This document shows, one piece after another, positions 45,401 through 53,537 of a stretch of 64,000 bases of DNA. The notes under the pieces were generated by a model, which worked only from the letters and a program-made list of their open reading frames with translations, did no database searches and had not been told where the DNA came from. A program made the translations under genes and the position numbers. Source of the stretch: Gracilaria vermiculophylla. Lineage: Eukaryota > Rhodophyta > Florideophyceae > Gracilariales > Gracilariaceae. The DNA lies in NCBI GenBank assembly GCA_019155205.2, contig JAHNZQ020000227.1:1570689-1634688 (forward strand), read 5' to 3'. How positions within the stretch are numbered: position 1 is the first letter of the stretch; every line of letters begins with the position of its first letter.

Positions 45401-46367
45401 ATGGACGTCTCCTCGACGACGGAAGAGCCCGCTGCCGCAGTCGCCGGCCCCTCGCAGCCGCCGCCGCGCGAAGACGATGCCGACGCCGCCGTGCTTCCGG
45501 ATGAGCGATACCCCCTTTCCGTGCTCTACTGCAGCGTGTGCACGCTTCCCGCCGAACTCCATGAGTACCACTCTCGTTCTCAGTTCGAAAAGTACGTCCG
45601 CCTTGCCTCGCGACGAGCCCGTGCCTCCGCGCCGCGCACGTTCTAACCTGACTCCGTTCGCCCTGTCGCCCCGCAGATGCACTGAGTGGTTGCGCAACAA
45701 CGCGCCCCAATATTTCCCAAACCTCTTCCCGGACGAATGCGCCGCTAGACTGGAGGCGTTGAAGCTCGCGGAACAGAGTGGCGTGTCACCCCCTCCTTTG
45801 CCCTGCGAAAAATCGCAGTCAGACGCTCCAAAAGTCGCCGTCCCCATCGAGCAGAAGACTAGCGGCGGAAAGAAGAAGAAGACCCCCGCCCACATCGTTC
45901 TTGCCCTTGGCCAGAGGAAAGGAAAGAAGCAAGTCACCATTGTCTATGGGTTGGATCTCTTCGGGATCAAGCTCAAGGATGCCGCAAAGGCTGCGAAGCG
46001 CAAATTTGCCACCGGCTCTTCTATCACTATGGTGCGTTTCATCACCGGTCTACTAGTCATGCTCGCAGCTGTTTCGGTTTCTGACCCGTGCTATATTCTG
46101 TGTCTGTTTTTCTGCTTTCAGTCGCCTGACAATCGCGAAGTTATCGAGATACAAGGTTCTCGCCAGCAGGACTTTGCCGATCTGGTTCACAAAGAGTGGG
46201 GCGTACGTTGATCTTTTTCTCTTTTGTTGTTGTTTGTTAGTCTATTGGCGATTCGTTTCATCTCACACTGTGCTTCCGTCGTCCACTTGTCCCCTCACAT
46301 GCAGGTGCCGCAAGACGCCATCTACATTGTCAACGCGCAAAAGAAGAAAGTCAGGGCTTTTCCGTAA
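45401..46367 (+). CDS. DENR: Density-regulated protein (DENR/TMA22), SUI1 domain
   Basis: Four exons: 45401-45591, 45677-46031, 46122-46202, 46305-46367. Introns of 85, 90 and 102 bp have GT-AG ends in phases 2, 0 and 0. The spliced protein has 229 residues. The N-terminus has a small zinc-type segment VLYCSVCTLPAELHEY and CTEWLRNNAPQYFPNLF, typical of DENR. A Lys-rich linker (GGKKKKTP) precedes the SUI1 domain with GLDLFGIKLKDAAKAAKRKF and the end KEWGVPQDAIYIVNAQKKK. DENR pairs with MCT-1 to recycle post-termination 40S subunits and promote reinitiation after upstream ORFs. It is convergent with the coiled-coil gene, 115 bp away. Stop is TAA. Each junction restores conserved sequence, so the model is strong. 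Confidence 0.95.
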
Positions 46368-46482
46368 CGGTCTCCGCGCTGTCGACGAACTACTCATTCA
46401 ACTGGGTCGTGTTCACCCATATTCAATACAAGCGTCTTCGATGTTTACTGCCTCTTCACTCATCCCGGACAATCACAAATGT

Positions 46483-48249
46483 TTACAGGTCCACCACCCT
46501 GCGCATTAACGCCAGCGTCGACGCCATGCTCTCATCGCCTAATTTTACTTTGATCACCTTGCTGTCACAAACTCGCTCACGTGCAATGCGCCATTCTTTC
46601 AACTTCTCATCGTTTGAGCAACAAGCCGCCATGGCTTGAAGCATTATCTTTTGAGACATGCTTTTACCGCCGCGTTTGACGTTTAAAGTGTCTGGGTGAA
46701 GAGATACCACACTTGCGTTTGCCGCTGCTGTGCGTAAATCATTCAGCGCGAGTGATAGCGTATCACGAACGTGCAACATGTCTTTCAAATCCGGTCGATG
46801 TTCGCTCCGTTCCCTCGAGCCTGAACTAATGTCGCTGAGTTGTGTGCGCAGTAGCTGGCGGCGCGTATGGAGCACGTCTTGCACTTGCTGTAGCTGTGCC
46901 AGAGGCGTGGCCACGCTGGTTCCTGATGCGCGGGTTGCCTGCTGCAATTCTGAAGCCTCACTGCCTGATTGCTCTGTTTGTTGGTCGCGCGTCACGATGC
47001 TGCTCGCTTGCGGCTCATTCTGCACGGCGTCCGCTGGTGTAACTGGCCGTTTTGCGGAGGCGAGCTCTTGCTGCAGTTTGGACAGCTGAATCTTGAGTGT
47101 TTCAGACAGCTTTTCGTGCTCCCTTGCTTTGGTCATGCGGTCCTCGTAGACGCTGAGCCGTACTTTGATGTCGTCCAGCTCGCTCTCGCGTTGGCGCAGC
47201 TTGGTGCGGGCGGCACTCAGCTTGCGCTGCAGCTCATCGGTTGCTTGCGCGTTGCGACTGGCGTTCAGGCGACGCTCGCACTCTGTGCGCGCGCGCTCTT
47301 CGGCTGCGGGTGTCACAATGGAGCTGAGGTCGTGCGTGGGCGGCGATGGGTGTGACGGCGCCGGCGCCGCAGTGGGAGGCAGCACGTCCGTGACAGAGTC
47401 GACAGCCATTTGCAGCAGCTGCGTGTTCATTGTGGCGTACTGCGGGGTGCAGGTGCGAGCAGCGTGCTGCTGTTGCATTTCGAAGAGTTGTTCAAACACG
47501 TTTGCGGTGCGTTGCTCCATGGTGACGACGGCATGGTGCAGTTTTTCGGCGCGGTGCGGTATGTGTTGGGCGTTTTCAAAGCACCAGGAAAGTAGCTGAG
47601 GCATGAGCTGTGCCAGCTTGGCGAAGAGCTGCAATGCGCTCTGTACAAATGGCTGTTGTGGGGACGAAGTTGGCGGTTGGTTGGGGATATGGTGCAGGGC
47701 GTAGGTTGCAATGGTGTGGATGGAATGGGCAAGGAGAAAGAGTTTGAATGCGTTGAAATCGACACAAAGTGCGTCAGACTGTGGGAAATACGCGGTGAGG
47801 ATGCGCAGGGGAAGCATGGCGTGCGGGGCGCGGATTGCGGCCAGGACAAAAGAAGGCTCTCGGACGGGTGGCGGGGACTGAGAAAGGCGGTGCACTTGAT
47901 GGTGCAAGGCGGTGACCGAAGCCTGAAGCGTGGCTTCCATCTGGCCGGAAAGCTGATTGAGTTGTTGTAGTTGCTCAAGTCGATGGGTCAACTGCTGAGT
48001 TCGATGCTTCTCCTCCGACAAGAGGTCGGTGAGTCGATGGATTCTGCGGTCCTTTCGTCGGGAGGCGTCGGAGATCTCATCGTGCAGGCGCTGCTCGGTG
48101 TTGTTTTGGGAATGGCGGAAACGGGCGGCGTCGGCGGCGTACTCCTCTGCGAGGGCGGCGGCCTGTTCGGCAGCGCAGGCGAGACTGGCGTTATCGGCTT
48201 CAAGTTGTTGGATTCGGGCGTGCAATTGTGCGAGCTGTGCGGTAGACAT
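46483..48249 (-). CDS. Coiled-coil protein of unknown family
   Basis: 588 residues in one exon from ATG 48249 to TAA. Residues about 1-125 form a heptad-rich coiled coil with many Gln, Glu, Ala and His residues. A mixed helical domain without coiled-coil character follows (about 130-280), with LPLRILTAYFPQSDALCVDF and FKLFLLAHSIHTIATYALHH. A second coiled coil (about 315-400) and a third region (about 440-520) surround a Ser/Thr/Pro stretch. The C-terminus (about 530-588) is compact and basic. The coil-globule-coil layout recalls dynactin p150 or vesicle-tether adaptors, and the central block has a vague resemblance to the dynactin domain, but there is no CAP-Gly and no clear motif. I leave it unnamed; a cytoskeletal or tethering role is only inference. 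Confidence 0.7.
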   Translation of the reverse strand: MSTAQLAQLHARIQQLEADNASLACAAEQAAALAEEYAADAARFRHSQNNTEQRLHDEISDASRRKDRRIHRLTDLLSEEKHRTQQLTHRLEQLQQLNQLSGQMEATLQASVTALHHQVHRLSQSPPPVREPSFVLAAIRAPHAMLPLRILTAYFPQSDALCVDFNAFKLFLLAHSIHTIATYALHHIPNQPPTSSPQQPFVQSALQLFAKLAQLMPQLLSWCFENAQHIPHRAEKLHHAVVTMEQRTANVFEQLFEMQQQHAARTCTPQYATMNTQLLQMAVDSVTDVLPPTAAPAPSHPSPPTHDLSSIVTPAAEERARTECERRLNASRNAQATDELQRKLSAARTKLRQRESELDDIKVRLSVYEDRMTKAREHEKLSETLKIQLSKLQQELASAKRPVTPADAVQNEPQASSIVTRDQQTEQSGSEASELQQATRASGTSVATPLAQLQQVQDVLHTRRQLLRTQLSDISSGSRERSEHRPDLKDMLHVRDTLSLALNDLRTAAANASVVSLHPDTLNVKRGGKSMSQKIMLQAMAACCSNDEKLKEWRIARERVCDSKVIKVKLGDESMASTLALMRRVVDL

Positions 48250-49312
48250 GCCTTTTCCACAGCAAGGACACGGGAATGCGGACGATGTGGTTGCAGCTAC
48301 TTGGGCGTGTTGGGTGGCTGGTGGCGGCCGCTGGCGCGGGCTGCTGGGGTGGCTGGTGGCGGGGCTGGTGGGGCGGCGTGCAATTCAAAACGCTTTTTTG
48401 GGCGATTTGTATTTTGGGGCGTTTTGTGTTTTGTACGTTTTGGCTCAAGCAGATGCGCGGATGCGCGACGTAAAGCAGTTGTACGCGGCGGGGTGGGTGT
48501 GTCAAGTTGGAGCCGGCGCTGTTGTGCGTGACGCGGAGTGTGGGGCGGATTAGGGTTGCGATTTGTGGCGAAGCATGCTAACAAGCAGCACAAAGTGGTA
48601 CAACACGGGTGAGGCAGTGCAACATGTCGTCGGGCGCATGCCACTTTGTGCAAGTTGAACGTTACGTTACTTGAGGAGGCGTGCATGCGCCGTAAGCGTG
48701 CTGTAGCTTGATCAGTTTCAACAGCGTCCCAAAAGTTTTGCATCTAAACCATGAGCTCGCCGCGAGTGTTGAGCGCGAGCGCCGCGGGCTGTGGCGCATT
48801 TCCAGGCACGCCACGCCAAATGGACGGCCTGCCCCACAAGCACCGAGCGCGCGGAAGACGAGGCGCCGCTCCAAGTTGCGTGCGCGTCTCTGCCTCTCGC
48901 CCTGCCTCGCCCTGGCTCCTTCACCGCCGCACCGTTCGCGCATGCCACGCACTGCAAAGCGCAATCCGCCGGGCGCGGCTGAGCCCGTGGCGCCGCTCCG
49001 CCAGTGTCTCAAAACGGCGCGCGCCCACCTCTCAAAAGCGCCGCCTGCTTACAGAAGCGCGCGCGCGCGCGCGCGCGCCACGTTTGGGGCGTGTTGGGCG
49101 GCGGCGGCGGCGGGCGGCGGTGGCGGCGGCGGCCACGAGCCGCACCCGCGCCATGCATGGCGCGGAAGCGACGGCCGCCACGCGCCATGCATGGCGCGGA
49201 TGCGCCATGCGCCGCCGCGTGCGCTGCGCGTCGATGCGCGGCGCGCGCGCGACGGCGAGAGCGCGAGAGAAAAAAAAAAAAAACAGGCATGTTTACAGCG
49301 CGCAGAGAAAGG

Positions 49313-49343
<31 letters not shown>

Positions 49344-49359
49344 GTGGTGGTGGTGGTGG
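48250..49359. other. GC-rich intergenic region with palindromes
   Basis: This region is upstream of the coiled-coil gene and downstream of the orphan gene, both on the minus strand. It holds GC alternations (49060-49080), twin palindromes (49147-49198), an A-run (49269-49283) and a trinucleotide repeat at the right edge. Long plus-strand frames here are Arg/Ala-rich artefacts of GC composition. Confidence 0.5.
49147..49198. promoter_or_regulatory. Two identical 18-bp palindromes with CATGCATG core
   Basis: CGCGCCATGCATGGCGCG occurs at 49147-49164 and again at 49181-49198, each a perfect palindrome. The core CATGCATG is the plant RY/Sph element bound by B3-domain factors. The pair lies about 900-950 bp upstream of the coiled-coil gene's ATG. 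Function is inferred from the motif only. Confidence 0.5.
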
Positions 49360-49360
49360 T
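49313..49360. repeat. GGC/GGT trinucleotide repeat abutting a stop codon
   Basis: About nine GGC units run into about seven GGT units and end exactly at the TGA of the minus-strand orphan gene, so the repeat opens its 3' UTR. A slip here could extend the protein only through loss of the stop. Confidence 0.85.
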
Positions 49361-50535
49361 CACAGCTCAACGCGCGGCAGGCACGGGTACGGCACGAGCG
49401 AGGAGATGCTGAGGCCGTCCGGGCACTTGGAGCGGGCGTGGCCGCTGCCGGCCGCCTTGAGCAGCCCGCAGCGCGAGCAGCGGCGCGCGCCGTCCAGCCG
49501 GCGCATCTTGGCGGGCGACTCGAACTCGGCCGAGAACGGCGTGGTGGGCGACGGCGGCAGCGGCGGGTAGTCGCACGCGCGCGGCGCGTGGTGCACCAGC
49601 GACAGCACGCAGCGCGACGACGCCTCCGCGTGGTCCAGGCGGAACGCGGCCACGGCCAGGTTGCCCAGCCGCTGCTGCACGTGGTCGCGCAGCGCGGCGG
49701 CGGCGCGGCGCGGCGCGTCGCACGCCGCCTCGCGGCTGTACAGCCGCGTGGCCAGCGCCACAATGGTGTCGGCGTGCGCGGCGGTGGTGGCGGCGCGGTA
49801 CGGGCGCCGGCGGCGGCGGCTGTCGTGCTGCTCCTCCAGCGCGTTGAGCATGGCGTGCGGCGAGCCCCACATGTTGCGCCGGTTCATGAGCAGCTCCAGC
49901 AGCGTGCACGCGGTGGCGCCCGACACCATGCGCTGGCCCAGCATGCGCTGCGCGTGCGGCGACAGCGGGTACAGCAGCGGGCGCAGGTGCGGCAGCGCGT
50001 CCTCGGCGCAATCGGAGGGGATGTGCCACAGCAGCGTGGCGCGGTGCGAAAGGCGCAGCGCGGCGGGCGACGGCGCGGCGCCGAAGCGCACGATGCGGCC
50101 GCGCTTGTACGAGTAGCTGAACGTGCGGTACAGCAGCGAGTTCTCCAGGCGGCCGTCGGCGACGGCGGTGAGCAGGTGCATGATGTGATCTCGCTCGCTG
50201 TCGCGGTGACTCTGGCCCACGGCGCGCGACTTGGCGAGGCGGTCCGGCGCGCAGGCCGAGGCGGCGGCGGAGGACGGGTCGGACAGAGAGCAGTCGGAGG
50301 TGGAGCGGGTGGAGGACAGGTTGGACGAGGAGGCGGCGTCGGCGTGGGGGTGCGCGTGGGGGTGCGCGTGCGCGTCGGGGCGCGACGAGGAGCACGAGTG
50401 GTCGGAGGCGGCGGAGTAGCGCTTTTTGATGTGGAAGGGGGGGACGCGCATGAGACAGTGGCGCGGATCGAGGTGGGGGCAGCCGGGGGCGAAGCAGTGC
50501 ACGGGGGTGGCGGTTATGACGTATGGACGGTGCAT
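49360..50535 (-). CDS. Orphan protein with C-terminal Cys/His cluster
   Basis: 391 residues from ATG 50535 (MHRPYVITATPVHC) to TGA; the frame is open further upstream but without an ATG. Near the N-terminus a CFAPGCPHLDPRHC cluster could bind zinc. A low-complexity His/Ala/Ser/Asp stretch follows (about 50-110). A helical, Arg/Leu-rich middle (about 115-300) includes LLYRTFSYSYKRGRIVRFG and LLELLMNRRNMWGSPHAML. The C-terminus has RRCSRCGLLKAAGSGHARSK then C, a C-x2-C...H-x4-C pattern like a zinc knuckle or short zinc finger. It keeps balanced coding composition in an extremely GC-rich setting, whereas the overlapping frames are Arg-rich. I recognise no family; a nucleic-acid-binding role is possible. 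Confidence 0.65.
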   Translation of the reverse strand: MHRPYVITATPVHCFAPGCPHLDPRHCLMRVPPFHIKKRYSAASDHSCSSSRPDAHAHPHAHPHADAASSSNLSSTRSTSDCSLSDPSSAAASACAPDRLAKSRAVGQSHRDSERDHIMHLLTAVADGRLENSLLYRTFSYSYKRGRIVRFGAAPSPAALRLSHRATLLWHIPSDCAEDALPHLRPLLYPLSPHAQRMLGQRMVSGATACTLLELLMNRRNMWGSPHAMLNALEEQHDSRRRRRPYRAATTAAHADTIVALATRLYSREAACDAPRRAAAALRDHVQQRLGNLAVAAFRLDHAEASSRCVLSLVHHAPRACDYPPLPPSPTTPFSAEFESPAKMRRLDGARRCSRCGLLKAAGSGHARSKCPDGLSISSLVPYPCLPRVEL

Positions 50536-50944
50536 GGCGAGTGGGGGAGGGGTGGAGCGGTGAAGGGGGGGAAGGGTGGGGGGGCGAAGATGCGGGGAAG
50601 AGCGGCGAGCGCGCGGCGCAAGCGCGTCGTGGGCGCGGGGGGGGGGGGGGGTGCGCTTATGTGTGCGGCACGCCAATCTCGACGCTGCGCGCGCGCGCGC
50701 CGCGGCGTGGACACGTTGCGCGCGTGGGGCTGCATCGCGCGCGACGCGCCGCGTGCAGGCGGCGGCGCGCGCGTGGCGGCGCGCGCGTGGCGGCGCGCCG
50801 CGCGTGGCGGCGCGCCGCGCGTGGCGCGCTGTGGCGCGCCAATGGTACGCATAGCGGCGATGAGAACGCTACATGTGCGCACACGTGTAGCAACGTGTAA
50901 GAGCGCATGCTTTCTCAACGCGTCGCAATGGCGCTTTGAGCGGC

Positions 50945-50983
50945 GCGCGCCGGCTGACAGTCGCGCGCTGTCAGCCGGCGCGC
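50945..50983. promoter_or_regulatory. Perfect 16-bp inverted repeat with CTGACAG/CTGTCAG tips
   Basis: GCGCGCCGGCTGACAG (50945-50960), a 7-base loop, then the exact reverse complement (50968-50983). It lies about 410-448 bp upstream of the orphan gene's ATG. TGACAG is the core site of TALE homeodomain proteins (MEIS/TGIF/KNOX-BELL type). A related repeat lies upstream of the PPP4R4-like gene. It could be a paired operator or an RNA hairpin. Confidence 0.6.
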
Positions 50984-51590
50984 GTGGCAGTTTGGCGCTC
51001 GACGACGGCGCGCGCGGCGCGTGCTGCGTGTGCGCGCCACAGCCAGCGCGGCGCTGAGAACACGCGCGCGCCGAGCTCGAGCTTCATTGCGCGCGCAGCC
51101 CCCTCTACGGTGCGCGCTTGCCGCATGCCACGCGCTGCGCCAAACGGTGTGGCAGACGGCGCGGCCTGCCGGTGGCGCGGCCTGCCGGTGGCGCGGCCTG
51201 CCGGTGGCGCGGTGCACCTCGCGCCCGCAGCCAACTTGAACCTGCGCACGCCCGCGCGCAACAAGCGCAGGCCAGCCCGCGTTCAACGCAGCCGCAGATG
51301 GCCGTCAAGCCACCACGTTTGCAAACAGCATGTGCCTCAGCTGCCATGATGAACGCGAGCCGGCCAACTTTTGTGCCGCGCGCTGCGTCCGTACTGCCGC
51401 CGCATTTCTCCTGCATCGCTGTTTACAAGCTCATGGCGGTCATGGTTGCGAAAATGACTCATAGTGTGCAATGATAGCCGTTGACGATAAATAAAGTCCA
51501 GTGTATTCCCGCCAACATGACGTTGGGATGTGTCCTAGTGTTTTTCTTACTCTACTTATTGCGCAACCGTTCATGTGTGAGCACTTTTCT

Positions 51591-51791
51591 TCAATGCTTT
51601 GACTGCATCTCCGTTGCAAACCAAAGTTTATCTCCAATGCCAGCCTTGTGACTACCCATGAACGGTCTACAAAGCTCCACAACCATGCCGGTAAGCAAGC
51701 CTCCGTGGCCAATCCAGTCGTCTGTGTCAACGGCCACGAATCCAATACGTGCATCTGCCTTGAGCGATTCATGTTCACGATGCGCGCGAAA
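51591..51791 (-). other. Exon-like frame, 66 residues, unassigned
   Basis: After a pyrimidine-containing tract and ACAACAG (possible acceptor) the minus strand encodes 66 balanced residues including ARIGFVAVDTDDWIGHGGLL and GIGDKLWFATEMQSKH before TGA. There is no ATG, so it would need an upstream exon. It may be the last exon of an unrecognised gene at 51.8-52.6 kb, or chance. Confidence 0.3.
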
Positions 51792-52810
51792 CTGTTGTCA
51801 CCGCACAATACACACAGCGAAAGGAGAAGCTGAGCGACACTGGTGGTCCAAAATATGCACTTTTGTTCATGCGTCTTTCACGGAGCAAGTTGCACATCAA
51901 CGTGGTGCATGTAGTCAGGCTCTGTACCCTAGTGATCATGCGCGGCACGCTATGCGCCATTTGAATCACTTGCTTTGACCCGGTCATCCGCTTCCAGAGA
52001 CGCAAAGCTCGGCGGTGTGAGCGGATTCCTTTCCGGCTAGAATGTGCGAATTTCCAAGTTATCTAGGATTCATGGCACGTTTCATGATGAATACTTTGCT
52101 CCTACCCACTGACTTGACTGATCATTGTCTATTTCGAAACTGTTTGTGTTTGTTGCGCTGCAGGCGTCGGTTGCGAACACTCAGCGATCTGCTGGTTTCG
52201 ATGTGACCAATCCGAAGTTTTCCGAGTGTTCCTTGGAAATACGTCTGCGTCATTACCGCGAAAACACTCTAGTCCCAGTCGTCGTCACGCACTCGGCTAG
52301 TATTACTATCATCATGACCTATTTGTTAGACGCCGTTTGCACGCACCTCCGGCGGGTTGTACGGGGACCTACTGTATGAGGTGCAGCAGGACAACGGGCC
52401 ATGTCTGAAGCCGAAAATGGTGTCGTTGGGACTGAATTGCTTCCGTGGGGCGTGCGAAGTTGACGCGCGATTGATGGGATTGTTGAGGCCGACTATTTTC
52501 TCGTTGATTTCGACCCATTCGGAAACAAGCACTGACAATGCGTCTGTACTGATAATGACTTTGTCAGTCGATCGCCTGCCGCATTACGTCTAGAGACGAA
52601 CAAATGAACAAGTGAGTGTGATAAGGAAAGGCGCTGGATGCAGGTGTGGGCACAGGGTGAGGGCGCGTGTCCAATTTACTGTCACAAAGTCGCTCTGCTT
52701 AACTGATGGTCGGGGTGTTGGGCGCCAGACGGTGACAGATGGGCCCTCTGCGCCGGGACCCCGGCGGGTCAATTCACGAGGGCGCCAAAGGAAAAGAAAG
52801 CGAAGGGATA

Positions 52811-53239
52811 TTAGTGCTTGCGCACACCTCGAGCACCATCCCATGTGGGCATGTAGTTCTCGACGGTGGGGAACTCGCGTTTTGTGAAACTGGACTGGCC
52901 GTTCTTGACGCGCGACGTGGAGTAGCGATGGATGACGAAGCAGAGGCCCATGATGGCAGCAAAGCCGCCCAGCGCCTGCGCGCTGGAGACGTCCTCGTGT
53001 TTCTCCACCCAGTTGGAGAAGTCGGACACGCCGTAGCCCAGCTCGTGCTGCTCCGGTAGCGGGCGCGTGGGCGGGTCCTCGGGCGTGTCGATATTAGACT
53101 CGGCGCGGACGATTTCCGACCAGCGCGCGGACGCCCACGACGAGCCGCGCCGCACCAGCGGCGGCGCGCGGAAGAGCGAGCGCGCAATCATTGAGGGGTA
53201 TCGGGCGGTCGCGCGCGGTGAGGACTCGTGCATTGACAT
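52811..53239 (-). CDS. Mitochondrial complex I accessory subunit-like protein (NDUFB8/ASHI type)
   Basis: 142 residues from ATG 53239; an internal Met at about residue 17 (MIARSLFRAPPLVRRGSSWA) would also start a clean mitochondrial presequence rich in Arg, Ser and Ala without acids. The mature part has LPEQHELGYGVSDFSNW, one transmembrane helix (about 95-112; ALGGFAAIMGLCFVIHRY), and a polar tail with SSFTKREFPTVENYMPTWDG. Helix position and the 'F-T-x-R-x-[YF]-P' tail resemble plant ASHI/NDUFB8, a single-pass subunit of the membrane arm of complex I. The match is by eye and moderate; another inner-membrane protein is possible. Stop is TAA. It is divergent from the TPR gene. Confidence 0.55.
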   Translation of the reverse strand: MSMHESSPRATARYPSMIARSLFRAPPLVRRGSSWASARWSEIVRAESNIDTPEDPPTRPLPEQHELGYGVSDFSNWVEKHEDVSSAQALGGFAAIMGLCFVIHRYSTSRVKNGQSSFTKREFPTVENYMPTWDGARGVRKH

Positions 53240-53537
53240 CAGCCCGCGCGCGCGCGCGTTAGCCCGTACGTAGGGTGTGCGCGCCGCGCGCTGGCCACGC
53301 GTGCGCCTGGACACGGGGCCACGCGCACAGCGGCTGGGTGTGGCGTGGCACAGCTGGGCAGCAGCGCGCCGATGCGGGGCGCAGCGCGTGCGCGTGCATG
53401 ACCCAAATGACCGGGCGCCGATGGGAGGGCGCGGGATGCGCGATGCGTAGTGCCCTAACGCGCTCGACGCCATCGCTTTCTCCGCCGCCTCCGCTGCCTC
53501 CGCCGCCTCCACCGCCTCCGCCGCCTCCGCCGCCGCC
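53240..53537. promoter_or_regulatory. Divergent promoter region with CCGCCT-rich leader
   Basis: 298 bp separate the start codons of the complex I-like gene (-) and the TPR gene (+). The 60 bases before the TPR ATG (about 53478-53537) are a near-perfect CCGCCT/CCGCTG repeat, pyrimidine-rich on the plus strand, so the 5' leader of that mRNA is probably this repeat. The centre has alternating GC dinucleotides. Confidence 0.55.

Larger units (their letters stand above)
50536..52810. other. Intergenic region: GC-repeat promoter part, then mixed DNA with exon-like frames
   Basis: 50536-51300 is GC-rich with tandem GTGGCGGCGCGC-type repeats (50760-50830) and GGCCTGCCGGTGGCGC repeats (51160-51210). 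51300-52810 is of average composition, with short frames on both strands (52125-52379 +, 52357-52593 +, 52326-52538 -) that read like protein but match nothing I know. Confidence 0.4.

Noticed and set aside
46483..48249. Naming the coiled-coil protein as dynactin p150
   Set aside because: The coil-globule-coil layout is suggestive, but there is no CAP-Gly domain and no convincing block of sequence identity.
48751..51057. 768-codon plus-strand frame
   Set aside because: Antisense to the orphan gene and to GC repeats; dominated by Arg, Ala and Gly with no motifs. Long open frames are expected by chance in such GC-rich DNA.
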